A stretch of 64,000 nt of DNA. It comes from Mycobacterium asiaticum (lineage in GTDB: Bacteria > Actinomycetota > Actinomycetes > Mycobacteriales > Mycobacteriaceae). The translations under genes and the position numbers were made by a program. The stretch covers positions 62,001-126,000 of the forward strand of contig NZ_LZMH01000008.1 of assembly GCF_001673635.1 (NCBI RefSeq). Reading direction: 5' to 3'. The notes beneath the pieces are model-generated. The model saw only the letters and a list, made by a program, of their open reading frames with translations. It was not told the DNA's origin and made no database searches. Shown here one piece after another: positions 39,282-46,745 of the stretch (positions are counted from its first letter, which is position 1; each line of letters opens with the position of its first letter).

Positions 39282-40312
39282 ACTGCATCACCGACGTCGG
39301 CGGGATCCGCGTCGGACACCACCACAAGCTGGACGCGGATGCGTCGCTCGGCAGCGGCTGGGCGTCTGGCGTCACGGTGGTGCTGCCACCGCCGGGAACC
39401 GTTGCCGCGGTCGACTGCCGCGGCGGTGCGCCGGGAACCCGGGAAACCGATCTGCTCGACCCGGTCAACAGCGTGCGCTACGTGGATGCCGTGCTGCTGG
39501 CCGGGGGCAGTGCCTTCGGCCTGGCCGCCGCCGACGGCATCATGCGCTGGCTGGAAGAGCGGCAGCGCGGGGTCGCGATGAGCGGCGGAGTCGTGCCGAT
39601 CGTGCCGGGAGCGGTGATCTTCGATCTGCCGGTAGGCGGCTGGGATTGCCGGCCCACCGCCGAGTTCGGCTATGCGGCATGCGAGGCGGCCGGCACAGAC
39701 GTGGCGGTCGGCACGGTCGGCGCCGGGGTCGGGGCACGGGCCGGGGTGCTCAAGGGCGGCGTCGGGACGGCGTCGGTCACCCTCGCGTCCGGCGTCACGG
39801 TCGGGGCGCTGGTCATCGTGAACGCCGCCGGTGACGCGGTGGACCCGAACACCGGGCTGCCCTGGATGGCCGAATTGGCCACCGAGTTCGAGCTGAGGCC
39901 GCCGCCGCCCGAACAGGTCGCGGCGCTGGCGCAACTGCCGTCCCCGCTGAGCTCGCTGAACACCACCATCGCGGTGGTGGCCACCGACGCCGCCCTGAGC
40001 CCGGCGGCGTGCCGACGGGTCGCCATCGCCGCGCACGACGGGCTGGCCCGCACGCTGCGCCCGGCGCACACGCCGCTGGACGGTGACACCGTGTTCGCGC
40101 TGGCCACCGGGGCGGTCGAAGTGCCGCCGGCGGCGGACACGCCCGCGGCGATGTCTCCGGAGACCGGACTGCTCACCGCGGTGGGTGCGGCCGCCGCCGA
40201 CTGCCTGGCCCGCGCCGTGCTCGGCGGGGTAGTGGCCGCGGAGTCGGTGGCCGGGGTGCCCACCTATCGGGACGTGCTGCCCGGCGCGTTCGCCGATACG
40301 GGTGATCGTTAA
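39278..40312 (+). CDS. P1 family (DmpA-type) peptidase/aminopeptidase
   Basis: A 344-residue Ntn-hydrolase of the S58/DmpA family (Rv1333). The glycine-rich substrate loop DAVLLAGGSAFGLAAADG and the presumed self-cleavage site ahead of the threonine in SLNTTIAVVATDA are visible. ATG 39278 overlaps the preceding stop. In M. tuberculosis mec, cysO and cysM follow; here only 48 bases separate this gene from the rhomboid protease gene. Confidence 0.87.
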   Translation: MNCITDVGGIRVGHHHKLDADASLGSGWASGVTVVLPPPGTVAAVDCRGGAPGTRETDLLDPVNSVRYVDAVLLAGGSAFGLAAADGIMRWLEERQRGVAMSGGVVPIVPGAVIFDLPVGGWDCRPTAEFGYAACEAAGTDVAVGTVGAGVGARAGVLKGGVGTASVTLASGVTVGALVIVNAAGDAVDPNTGLPWMAELATEFELRPPPPEQVAALAQLPSPLSSLNTTIAVVATDAALSPAACRRVAIAAHDGLARTLRPAHTPLDGDTVFALATGAVEVPPAADTPAAMSPETGLLTAVGAAAADCLARAVLGGVVAAESVAGVPTYRDVLPGAFADTGDR

Positions 40313-40360
40313 CCAGGCCGGTAGCCTGGATAATGCCGAAAACGCTCTGGAAGGGCAGCC

Positions 40361-41023
40361 ATGGGCAGGAAAGATCGCACCCCGGTGGCGGAGACGAAGA
40401 AGCCGCGCTGGGCGGTGGGGGCGACCACCATCATCACCTTCGTCGCGCTGCTCTATGTCGTCGAACTGATCGATCAGCTCAGCGGTGATCGGCTCGACCG
40501 CAACGGCATCCGACCGCTGACTACCGACGGCCTGTGGGGAATCGTGTTTGCCCCGCTGCTGCACGCGAACTGGCAGCACCTGATCGCCAACACCATCCCC
40601 ATGCTGGTGCTCGGTTTTCTGATGACGCTGGCCGGGCTGTCCCGGTTCGTCTGGGCGACGGCGATCGTCTGGATCCTGGGCGGCTTCGGCACTTGGCTGA
40701 TCGGCAACGTCGGTAGTAGCTGCGGCCCGACCGACCACATCGGGGCGTCCGGGCTGATCTTCGGCTGGCTGTCATTCCTGCTGGTGTTCGGGATTTTCGT
40801 GCGCCGCGTGTGGGACATCATCATCGGGTTGGCGGTGCTGTTCGTCTACGGGGGCGTACTGCTGGGTGCCTTGCCGCGGCTGGGCATGTGCGGCGGCGTG
40901 TCCTGGCAGGGCCACCTGTGTGGTGCGCTGGCCGGCGTGGTGGCCGCCTATCTGCTGTCCGCCCCCGAGCGCAAGGCGCGCGAGCTGAAGAGGGCGGGCA
41001 AGCCGTTGCCGCGCAGAACATGA
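40361..41023 (+). CDS. Rhomboid family intramembrane serine protease
   Basis: A 220-residue membrane protein with about six hydrophobic segments. The catalytic Ser130 is in [11 protein letters not shown], the catalytic His185 in [11 protein letters not shown], and [13 protein letters not shown] matches the conserved first-loop helix. It corresponds to Rv1337. Its stop overlaps the murI start (ATGA). Confidence 0.92.
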   Translation: MGRKDRTPVAETKKPRWAVGATTIITFVALLYVVELIDQLSGDRLDRNGIRPLTTDGLWGIVFAPLLHANWQHLIANTIPMLVLGFLMTLAGLSRFVWATAIVWILGGFGTWLIGNVGSSCGPTDHIGASGLIFGWLSFLLVFGIFVRRVWDIIIGLAVLFVYGGVLLGALPRLGMCGGVSWQGHLCGALAGVVAAYLLSAPERKARELKRAGKPLPRRT

Positions 41024-41835
41024 GCTCGCCGCTTTCGCCCGTCGGGATCTTCGACTCCGGCGTCGGCGGGTTGACCGTCGCGCGGGCCATCATCGACCAG
41101 CTGCCCGACGAGGACATCATCTACGTCGGCGACACCGGCAACGGCCCTTACGGCCCACTGCCCATCCCGGAGATCCGCGCCCACGCGTTGGCCATCGGTG
41201 ACGATCTGGTCGACAGGGGAGTCAAGGCACTCGTCATCGCCTGCAACTCGGCGTCGGCCGCATGCCTGCGGGACGCACGCGAACGCTACGACGTGCCCGT
41301 CGTCGAAGTGATCCTGCCCGCGGTGCGCCGCGCGGTGGCCGCCACCCGCAACGGCCGCATCGGCGTGATCGGCACCCGCGCCACCATCACCTCGCACGCT
41401 TACCAGGACGCCTTTGCCGCCGCCCGCGACACGGAGATCACCGCGGTGGCCTGCCCGCGGTTCGTCGACTTCGTCGAACGCGGCGTCACCAGCGGTCGGC
41501 AGGTGCTGGGTCTGGCCGAGGGCTACCTGGAGCCCTTGCAGCGCGCCGAGGTCGACACTTTGGTCCTGGGCTGCACGCACTACCCGCTGTTGTCCGGGCT
41601 CATCCAACTGGTGATGGGGGAGGACGTCACGCTGGTCTCCAGCGCAGAGGAAACAGCCAAGCAAGTGCTGCGGGTGCTCACCGAGTTGGATCTGCTGCGC
41701 CCTCACGGTGGCCCCCCGGCGGCCCGAGTGTTCGAAGCCACCGGCGACCCCGAAGCGTTCACCAAACTCGCGACCCGATTCCTCGGGCCCGCCGTCGTCG
41801 GCGTTGAACCCGCGGGCGCCACGCACGTTCATTAG
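41020..41835 (+). CDS. murI: Glutamate racemase MurI
   Basis: Makes D-glutamate for peptidoglycan. The 271-residue protein has [13 protein letters not shown] at the N-terminus and the two catalytic cysteines in ACNSASAA and [12 protein letters not shown] 41020 is coupled to the rhomboid gene. Confidence 0.96.
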   Translation: MSSPLSPVGIFDSGVGGLTVARAIIDQLPDEDIIYVGDTGNGPYGPLPIPEIRAHALAIGDDLVDRGVKALVIACNSASAACLRDARERYDVPVVEVILPAVRRAVAATRNGRIGVIGTRATITSHAYQDAFAAARDTEITAVACPRFVDFVERGVTSGRQVLGLAEGYLEPLQRAEVDTLVLGCTHYPLLSGLIQLVMGEDVTLVSSAEETAKQVLRVLTELDLLRPHGGPPAARVFEATGDPEAFTKLATRFLGPAVVGVEPAGATHVH

Positions 41836-41857
41836 ATATGCCCATGTTTATGACGGA

Positions 41858-42682
41858 ATGCGGCGATGTTTTCCCCATCGCGGTATTTGGCATGGCACAG
41901 TGGTCTCCGTGCGCATAACCGTGCTCGGATGCTCCGGGAGCGTCGTGGGTCCGGATTCGCCCGCGTCGGGATATCTGCTTCGGGCTCCGGGGACGCCGCC
42001 CCTCGTGATCGATTTCGGCGGGGGTGTACTGGGGGCGTTGCAGCGGCACGCCGATCCGGGCTCGGTCAACGTGTTGTTGTCGCATCTGCACGCCGACCAC
42101 TGCCTGGATGTTCCGGGGTTGTTCGTCTGGCGCCGATACCACCCGACCGCGCGACCAACGGGCAAGGCGCTGCTGTACGGCCCGAGCGACACCTGGTCGC
42201 GGTTGGGTGCGGCGTCGTCACCGTATGGCGGCGAGATCGACGATTGCTCGGACATCTTCGACGTGCGGCACTGGGTTGACGGTGAGCCGGTGACATTCGG
42301 CGAGATCACGGTGCTGCCCCGGGTCGTCGCGCACCCGACCGAGTCTTTCGGCATGCGGTTCACCGATCCGACCGGAGCGACGCTGGTCTACAGCGGCGAC
42401 ACCGGCGAGTGCGATCAGCTCATCGAACTTGCTCGCGGCGCCGACGTCTTTCTCTGCGAGGCGTCCTGGCCGCACTCACCGAAGCACCCGCCCGCTCTGC
42501 ACTTGTCCGGTACCGAGGCCGGCCGGGCCGCGGCGCGGGCCGGTGTCCGCGAGTTGCTGCTCACGCACATCCCGCCCTGGACGTCGCGCGAGGATGTGAT
42601 CAGCGAGGCCAAGGCCGAGTTCGACGGCCCGGTGCATGCGGTAGTGCCCGACGAGACGTTCGAGGTCCGCCGCGCCAGTTAG
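41858..42682 (+). CDS. Metallo-beta-lactamase-fold cyclic nucleotide phosphodiesterase (Rv1339-like)
   Basis: A 274-residue MBL-fold hydrolase. The metal-binding motif HLHADHCLD and downstream ligands AHPTESFG and YSGDTGECDQ are present. The homologue Rv1339 has been reported as an atypical class II cAMP phosphodiesterase linked to drug tolerance. The start follows Rv1339 (MRRC...); a shorter product from GTG 41909 (VRITVLGC) is possible. It lies 22 bases after murI. Confidence 0.88.
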   Translation: MRRCFPHRGIWHGTVVSVRITVLGCSGSVVGPDSPASGYLLRAPGTPPLVIDFGGGVLGALQRHADPGSVNVLLSHLHADHCLDVPGLFVWRRYHPTARPTGKALLYGPSDTWSRLGAASSPYGGEIDDCSDIFDVRHWVDGEPVTFGEITVLPRVVAHPTESFGMRFTDPTGATLVYSGDTGECDQLIELARGADVFLCEASWPHSPKHPPALHLSGTEAGRAAARAGVRELLLTHIPPWTSREDVISEAKAEFDGPVHAVVPDETFEVRRAS

Positions 42683-42726
42683 CGGTCTAGATCGGGCGGC
42701 TTCGGTCGCAAGTTAGGGTTGTCGGC

Positions 42727-43506
42727 GTGTCGAAACGAGAAGACGGCCGCCGTGACGACGAGCTTCGCCAGGTGGTCATCACCCGGGGGTTCACCGAAAA
42801 TCCAGCGGGTTCGGTGCTGATCGAATTCGGTCGCACCAAGGTGTTGTGCACCGCGAGCGTCACCGAGGGCGTGCCGCGCTGGCGGAAGGGTTCGGGTCTG
42901 GGCTGGCTGACCGCGGAATACGCGATGCTGCCGTCGGCGACCCACACTCGTTCCGACCGCGAATCGGTGAAAGGCCGGCCCAGCGGCCGCACCCAGGAGA
43001 TCAGTCGGCTGGTGGGCCGATCGCTGCGGGCATGCATCGACCTGGCCGCGCTCGGGGAAAACACCATCGCCGTCGACTGCGACGTGCTGCAGGCCGACGG
43101 CGGCACCCGTACCGCGGCGATCACCGGCGCTTACGTGGCGCTGGCCGACGCGGTCACCTACCTGGCCGCCGCCGGCAAGTTGTCCGACCCCCGGCCGCTG
43201 TCCTGTGCCATCGCCGCGATCAGCGTGGGCGTGGTCGACGGCAGGATCCGCGCCGACCTGCCCTACGAGGAGGACTCGCGCGCCGAAGTCGACATGAACG
43301 TGGTCGCCACCGACACCGGGACCCTGGTGGAGGTGCAGGGCACCGGCGAGGGGGCGACGTTCCCGCGCTCGACCCTGGACAAGCTGCTCGACGTGGCACT
43401 CAAAGCCTGCGACGAGCTGTTCGCCGCCCAGCGTGAAGCGTTGGCGCTGCCCTACCCGGGTGAGCTGCCGGAGGGGCCGCCGCAGCCGAAGGCGTTCGGA
43501 AGCTGA
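42727..43506 (+). CDS. rph: Ribonuclease PH
   Basis: Phosphorolytic 3' to 5' exoribonuclease that trims tRNA 3' ends. The 259-residue protein has the usual landmarks: the N-terminal [17 protein letters not shown] region, [17 protein letters not shown] for phosphate binding, and [20 protein letters not shown] start. Its TGA stop overlaps a CTG codon that appears to start rdgB. Confidence 0.96.
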   Translation: MSKREDGRRDDELRQVVITRGFTENPAGSVLIEFGRTKVLCTASVTEGVPRWRKGSGLGWLTAEYAMLPSATHTRSDRESVKGRPSGRTQEISRLVGRSLRACIDLAALGENTIAVDCDVLQADGGTRTAAITGAYVALADAVTYLAAAGKLSDPRPLSCAIAAISVGVVDGRIRADLPYEEDSRAEVDMNVVATDTGTLVEVQGTGEGATFPRSTLDKLLDVALKACDELFAAQREALALPYPGELPEGPPQPKAFGS

Positions 43507-44105
43507 ATCGGGTACTGGTCGCCAGCCGCAACCGCAAGAAGCTGGCCGAACTGCAGCGCGTCTTGGACGGCGCCGGTCTGTTGGGGGTGACGCTGGTGTC
43601 CTTGGACGACGTGCCGGCATTCGCCGAGGCACCCGAGACGGGCGCGACCTTCGAGGAGAACGCGCTGGCCAAGGCGCGGGACGCGTTCGCCGCCACCGGC
43701 CTGCCGAGCGTCGCCGACGACTCGGGACTGACGGTCGCCGCGCTCAACGGGATGCCCGGGGTGTTGTCGGCGCGGTGGTCGGGACGGCACGGCGACGACG
43801 CCGCCAACACCGAGCTGCTGTTGGCTCAGTTGTCCGACGTGCCCGACGGGCGGCGCGGCGCGGCGTTCGTATCGGCCTGCGCACTGGTCTCCGATGCCGA
43901 ACAGGTGGTGGTTCGTGGTGAGTGGCGCGGCACGATCGGGCGTGCGCCGCGCGGCGACGGCGGCTTCGGCTACGACCCTATTTTTGTGCCCAACGGCGAG
44001 CAGCGGACCGCGGCCGAACTGACCCCAGCGGAAAAGGACGCGGTGTCACACCGCGGACGCGCCCTGGCGCTGTTGCTGCCCGCCCTGCGCGCGCTGGCGC
44101 ACTGA
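43503..44105 (+). CDS. rdgB: dITP/XTP pyrophosphatase RdgB (Ham1 family), apparent CTG start
   Basis: Hydrolyses non-canonical purine nucleoside triphosphates to keep them out of [13 protein letters not shown] at the N-terminus, VADDSGL in the centre and [10 protein letters not shown] at the C-terminus are family signatures. The conserved N-terminus [10 protein letters not shown] is encoded from about 43512, yet no ATG, GTG or TTG exists in frame between the stop at 43461-43463 and TTG 43563. CTG 43503 overlaps the rph stop as CTGA, the geometry of a coupled start, and gives 200 residues. Starting at TTG 43563 would delete the substrate-binding motif. Confidence 0.88.
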   Translation: MNRVLVASRNRKKLAELQRVLDGAGLLGVTLVSLDDVPAFAEAPETGATFEENALAKARDAFAATGLPSVADDSGLTVAALNGMPGVLSARWSGRHGDDAANTELLLAQLSDVPDGRRGAAFVSACALVSDAEQVVVRGEWRGTIGRAPRGDGGFGYDPIFVPNGEQRTAAELTPAEKDAVSHRGRALALLLPALRALAH

Positions 44106-44106
44106 T

Positions 44107-44463
44107 TCACAAGTCGAAGCGCGCCTTGATGTCCTTGGTCTGACGGTGCTCGACGATGATGCCCAACAGCGGGACCGTACCGGCCAGCAGCACGCCGATT
44201 GTCTTGCCGATCGGCCAGCGAACTTTGATCGCCAGATTGAACGCCGCGATCACATAGACGAAGTACACCCAGCCGTGAACGACTTCGATCCACCGGATCT
44301 CGCGGTGATAGACCAAGTGCGACACGATCTCCCCGCACAGTGCGATCAGCCAGATGCCCGTCGCCCACGCCATCACGCGGTAGGCGAGCAGCGCGGTCCG
44401 GATCTTTTCGATCGGGAACACCGACGCGCTGCGTTCGGTGTCGGGTGTCTCGGGTGCACTCAT
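44107..44463 (-). CDS. DUF3817 membrane protein
   Basis: A 118-residue integral membrane protein with three predicted helices, corresponding to Rv1342c. It contains the DUF3817 signature around EVVHGWVYFVYVIAAFNLA. The function is unknown. It is coupled to the gene upstream by a 4-base overlap and converges on rdgB with one base between stops. Confidence 0.85.
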   Translation of the reverse strand: MSAPETPDTERSASVFPIEKIRTALLAYRVMAWATGIWLIALCGEIVSHLVYHREIRWIEVVHGWVYFVYVIAAFNLAIKVRWPIGKTIGVLLAGTVPLLGIIVEHRQTKDIKARFDL

Positions 44464-44852
44464 GCGGTGGTCCTGTTCTGCTTTTCGGCGTCGTTCTTGG
44501 CGAGCTCGGCCAGGTATGCGTTGTACTCGCGCAGGGCGGGATCATCGGCTTGCTGTTGGGCGGGCCGCGGCCGCTCGGGCAGCAGCCCGGGCGGGATCTC
44601 GGTGGCCGCCTCGCGGTTCTGCGGCTCGGGCGGCGCCTGCTCGTAGCGAACGAAATTCCGGTAGGCGTACACGCAGAACCCGGCGAACAGCGGCCACTGC
44701 AGCGCGTAACCCAGGTTCTGGTAGGTGCCTGATACCGACTGGAATCGGGTCCACTGCCACCAGCCCAATGCCAGGCAACCGCACGCCGCAACGACCACCA
44801 GAATGATCGCCGCGACGCGACGGTGGCGTCGTAGCGGGGCGGGGGTGGACAC
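44460..44852 (-). CDS. Membrane/lipoprotein LprD-like
   Basis: A 130-residue protein with two hydrophobic helices (about 13-35, containing ACGCLALGWWQW, and about 50-70) and a Pro-rich cytoplasmic tail, corresponding to Rv1343c (lprD). GTG 44852 fits the family start (STPAPLRRHRR). A longer reading from ATG 44939 would run through the tRNA-Leu gene on the other strand and is rejected. The cysteines do not form a clear lipobox. Confidence 0.82.
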   Translation of the reverse strand: MSTPAPLRRHRRVAAIILVVVAACGCLALGWWQWTRFQSVSGTYQNLGYALQWPLFAGFCVYAYRNFVRYEQAPPEPQNREAATEIPPGLLPERPRPAQQQADDPALREYNAYLAELAKNDAEKQNRTTA

Positions 44853-44913
44853 ACCATGACGGTACCGCGCGGTGGTCAAGCGGTTGTCGTGCGCGCGTAG
44901 GATCGCTAGTCGC

Positions 44914-44997
44914 GCGGGCGTGATGAAATTGGCAGACATGCCGGCTTTAGGTGCCGGTGCTCGAAAGAGCGTGTGGGTTCGAGTCCCTCCGCCCGCA
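44914..44997 (+). tRNA. tRNA-Leu (anticodon UAG)
   Basis: An 84-base class II tRNA. Acceptor GCGGGCG pairs with CGCCCGC (44990-44996). The anticodon stem CCGGC/GCCGG closes the loop TTTAGGT, with anticodon TAG at 44948-44950. A long variable arm (GTGCTCGAAAGAGC region) marks it as leucine. The T stem has a T-T mismatch at its second pair (44974/44988). The 3' CCA is not encoded (ACCG follows). Confidence 0.95.
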
Positions 44998-45020
44998 CCG
45001 ATAGCCGGGGCTAGCCGGGC

Positions 45021-45236
45021 CTAATGGGCACCCCTGCCCGTCTGCTGCTGCAGCTCGTCGATCAACTCCGACGCCTGCGCCTTCGTCAGATCGTCCGGAA
45101 CGTCCCGACCGGCTTCCTGCGCCAAAGTGCTCACATAGCTGCGCTGCGGGCCCGTCATCGGCTCGTCGCCGGTCACCCAATTGGACGGGTCCTTCTCGGG
45201 GTTTTCCTGCGGGGCTGGTTGCGCGTTGCTACTCAT
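45021..45236 (-). CDS. DUF3072 protein
   Basis: A 71-residue acidic protein with the DUF3072 pattern PMTGPQRSYVSTLAQEAG and a C-terminal helix. ATG 45236 starts where similarity to the family begins (MSSNAQPAPQ). The function is unknown. It is transcribed divergently from the TIGR03085 gene. Confidence 0.8.
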   Translation of the reverse strand: MSSNAQPAPQENPEKDPSNWVTGDEPMTGPQRSYVSTLAQEAGRDVPDDLTKAQASELIDELQQQTGRGAH

Positions 45237-45322
45237 AACAGCGCGGATAGCCATCGCACATACATTCGAAACATCTGGTGTGCGGCACGATGGTGGTCGA
45301 AGCCCGAACGATTGGAGACGAA

Positions 45323-45943
45323 GTGTCCGTTGCACGACGTGAGCGCGCCGCACTGGTGGAGACGATGCTTGCCGCGGGCCCCGATGCGCCCACCCTGTGC
45401 GAGGGGTGGCGCACCCGCGACCTGGCGGCCCATCTGGTGATCAGGGAGCACCGCATCGACGCGGGACCGGGCATCCTCATTCCCTTCTTCGCCGGCCACA
45501 CCGAGAAGTTGCAGAACAAGGTCGCCGAGAACACTGACTGGGAGGAGTTGGTGGGCAAGATCGCGGCCGGTCCGCCCGTCTACTCGCCATTCAAACTCCT
45601 CGACCCGGTCGCCAATGTCGCCGAAATGTTCATCCATCACGAGGACGTGCGCCGCGCCGGAACCGACTGGGAGCCAAGGGAACTCGAACCCAAACTGGTC
45701 GCCGGGCTACAGCGGACGCTGGGACTGATGGGGCGGCTGACGCTGACGAAGGTGCCGGGTCGCGTCGCGCTGCGCACCACCGACGGCAAGACGGTGCTGA
45801 TCGCCGGTCAGGGCCCCGCCGTCACGGTGACCGGTCCGCCCGAGGAGTTGCTGTTGTTTGCGGTCGGCAGGACGGCCCGGGTTGACTTCGACGGTGACGA
45901 GCAGGCGATCACCGACGTGCAGAACGCACCCAAGAGTCTCTAG
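45323..45943 (+). CDS. TIGR03085 family protein (DinB/mycothiol maleylpyruvate isomerase fold)
   Basis: A 206-residue protein with the DinB-like four-helix N-terminus (ARRERAALVETML, LCEGWRTRDLAAHLVIRE, FIHHEDVRRA) that can bind a metal through histidines. Relatives include mycothiol-dependent maleylpyruvate isomerase. The substrate is unknown. GGAG at 45314-45317 selects GTG 45323. Confidence 0.83.
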   Translation: MSVARRERAALVETMLAAGPDAPTLCEGWRTRDLAAHLVIREHRIDAGPGILIPFFAGHTEKLQNKVAENTDWEELVGKIAAGPPVYSPFKLLDPVANVAEMFIHHEDVRRAGTDWEPRELEPKLVAGLQRTLGLMGRLTLTKVPGRVALRTTDGKTVLIAGQGPAVTVTGPPEELLLFAVGRTARVDFDGDEQAITDVQNAPKSL

Positions 45944-45978
45944 CGGGACAGCGCCCGACCAGCCCGTTTGACGGCGTG

Positions 45979-45997
45979 TAAGGTAACCCTTAGTTTA
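45979..45997 (+). promoter_or_regulatory. Candidate operator upstream of the TetR-irtAB operon
   Basis: The 19 bases from 45979 (TAAGGTAACCCTTAGTTTA) match 12 of 19 positions of the mycobacterial iron box TTAGGTTAGGCTAACCTAA by eye. A GGGGGTAAC follows at 45999-46007. It lies 35 bases before the TetR start. The match is too weak to decide between an IdeR site and an autoregulatory TetR operator. Confidence 0.35.
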
Positions 45998-46031
45998 CGG
46001 GGGTAACTAACTGCGTCGAGGGGTCAGCCGG

Positions 46032-46745
46032 GTGAAAACCATTGCTCAGCGCACCGGCGGCCGTCCGGCGCTCATCGCGCTCGAAGACGTGCTGCGGGTG
46101 GGCCGCGAGCTGGGTATGGCGCGCCTCAGCATCAACGCCGTCGCCGGCCGGCTCGGCGTTTCGGCCACCGCCCTGTACCGTCACGTCGAAAGTCGTTGGG
46201 CGCTTGAGCGATTGATCGGTGAAAGTCTGCTGGCCGAGCTCGAGCTGACGGACGACCCGGACGAGAACCTCGAGCAGCACCTGCTTTCGTTCGGGCTGCA
46301 GCTGTGGAGCTTCACCGTCGAGCACCCCGGCCTGGCGTCCTATATGCAGGTGTTGTTCCCGCGCGGCGACACCGGCATGGGGTTGCTGATCGCGGAGGTC
46401 GAGGCGCTGAACCGCCGCGGGTACGGCAAGGACGCGGCCATTGTGCTGGCCAGTGCCGTGGCCACGCTGGCGATCAGCCTGGCCGCCCGTGAGGAAAACA
46501 AGGTCAGCACTACCGGCGGTGAACAGGCCGACCGGTTCGCGCAGGAGCGGGATGCCGCCAATCGGCGGCTGGCCGATGACGAACGACTAGGGGCGGCCCA
46601 CCTCGGCCTGCCCGAACTGTCGAGATCGCAATACGTGCGGCTGTTGCTGGCCGCGTCGATTCGGGGCCTGGTCGGGGAAATCCCGCCGGGCCGCCCGATC
46701 ATGGAAGTCGTGGCGGCCCACGCCGGCGCGGGAGAGGATCGTTGA
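46032..46745 (+). CDS. TetR family transcriptional regulator
   Basis: A 237-residue regulator with an N-terminal helix-turn-helix ([23 protein letters not shown]) and a helical ligand-binding domain. It precedes irtA and shares a TGATG junction with it, so it is in the same operon. No such gene sits upstream of irtA in M. tuberculosis, where the second mycobactin cluster does. The likely targets are its own operon and possibly iron genes. The ligand is unknown. Confidence 0.85.
   Translation: MKTIAQRTGGRPALIALEDVLRVGRELGMARLSINAVAGRLGVSATALYRHVESRWALERLIGESLLAELELTDDPDENLEQHLLSFGLQLWSFTVEHPGLASYMQVLFPRGDTGMGLLIAEVEALNRRGYGKDAAIVLASAVATLAISLAAREENKVSTTGGEQADRFAQERDAANRRLADDERLGAAHLGLPELSRSQYVRLLLAASIRGLVGEIPPGRPIMEVVAAHAGAGEDR

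Noticed and set aside
44460..44939. A longer LprD-like protein starting at ATG 44939
   Set aside because: Its first codons would lie in the tRNA-Leu gene on the other strand, and family similarity begins near GTG 44852.
45979..45997. A definite IdeR iron box upstream of the TetR-irtAB operon
   Set aside because: Only 12 of 19 positions match; kept as a low-confidence candidate instead.
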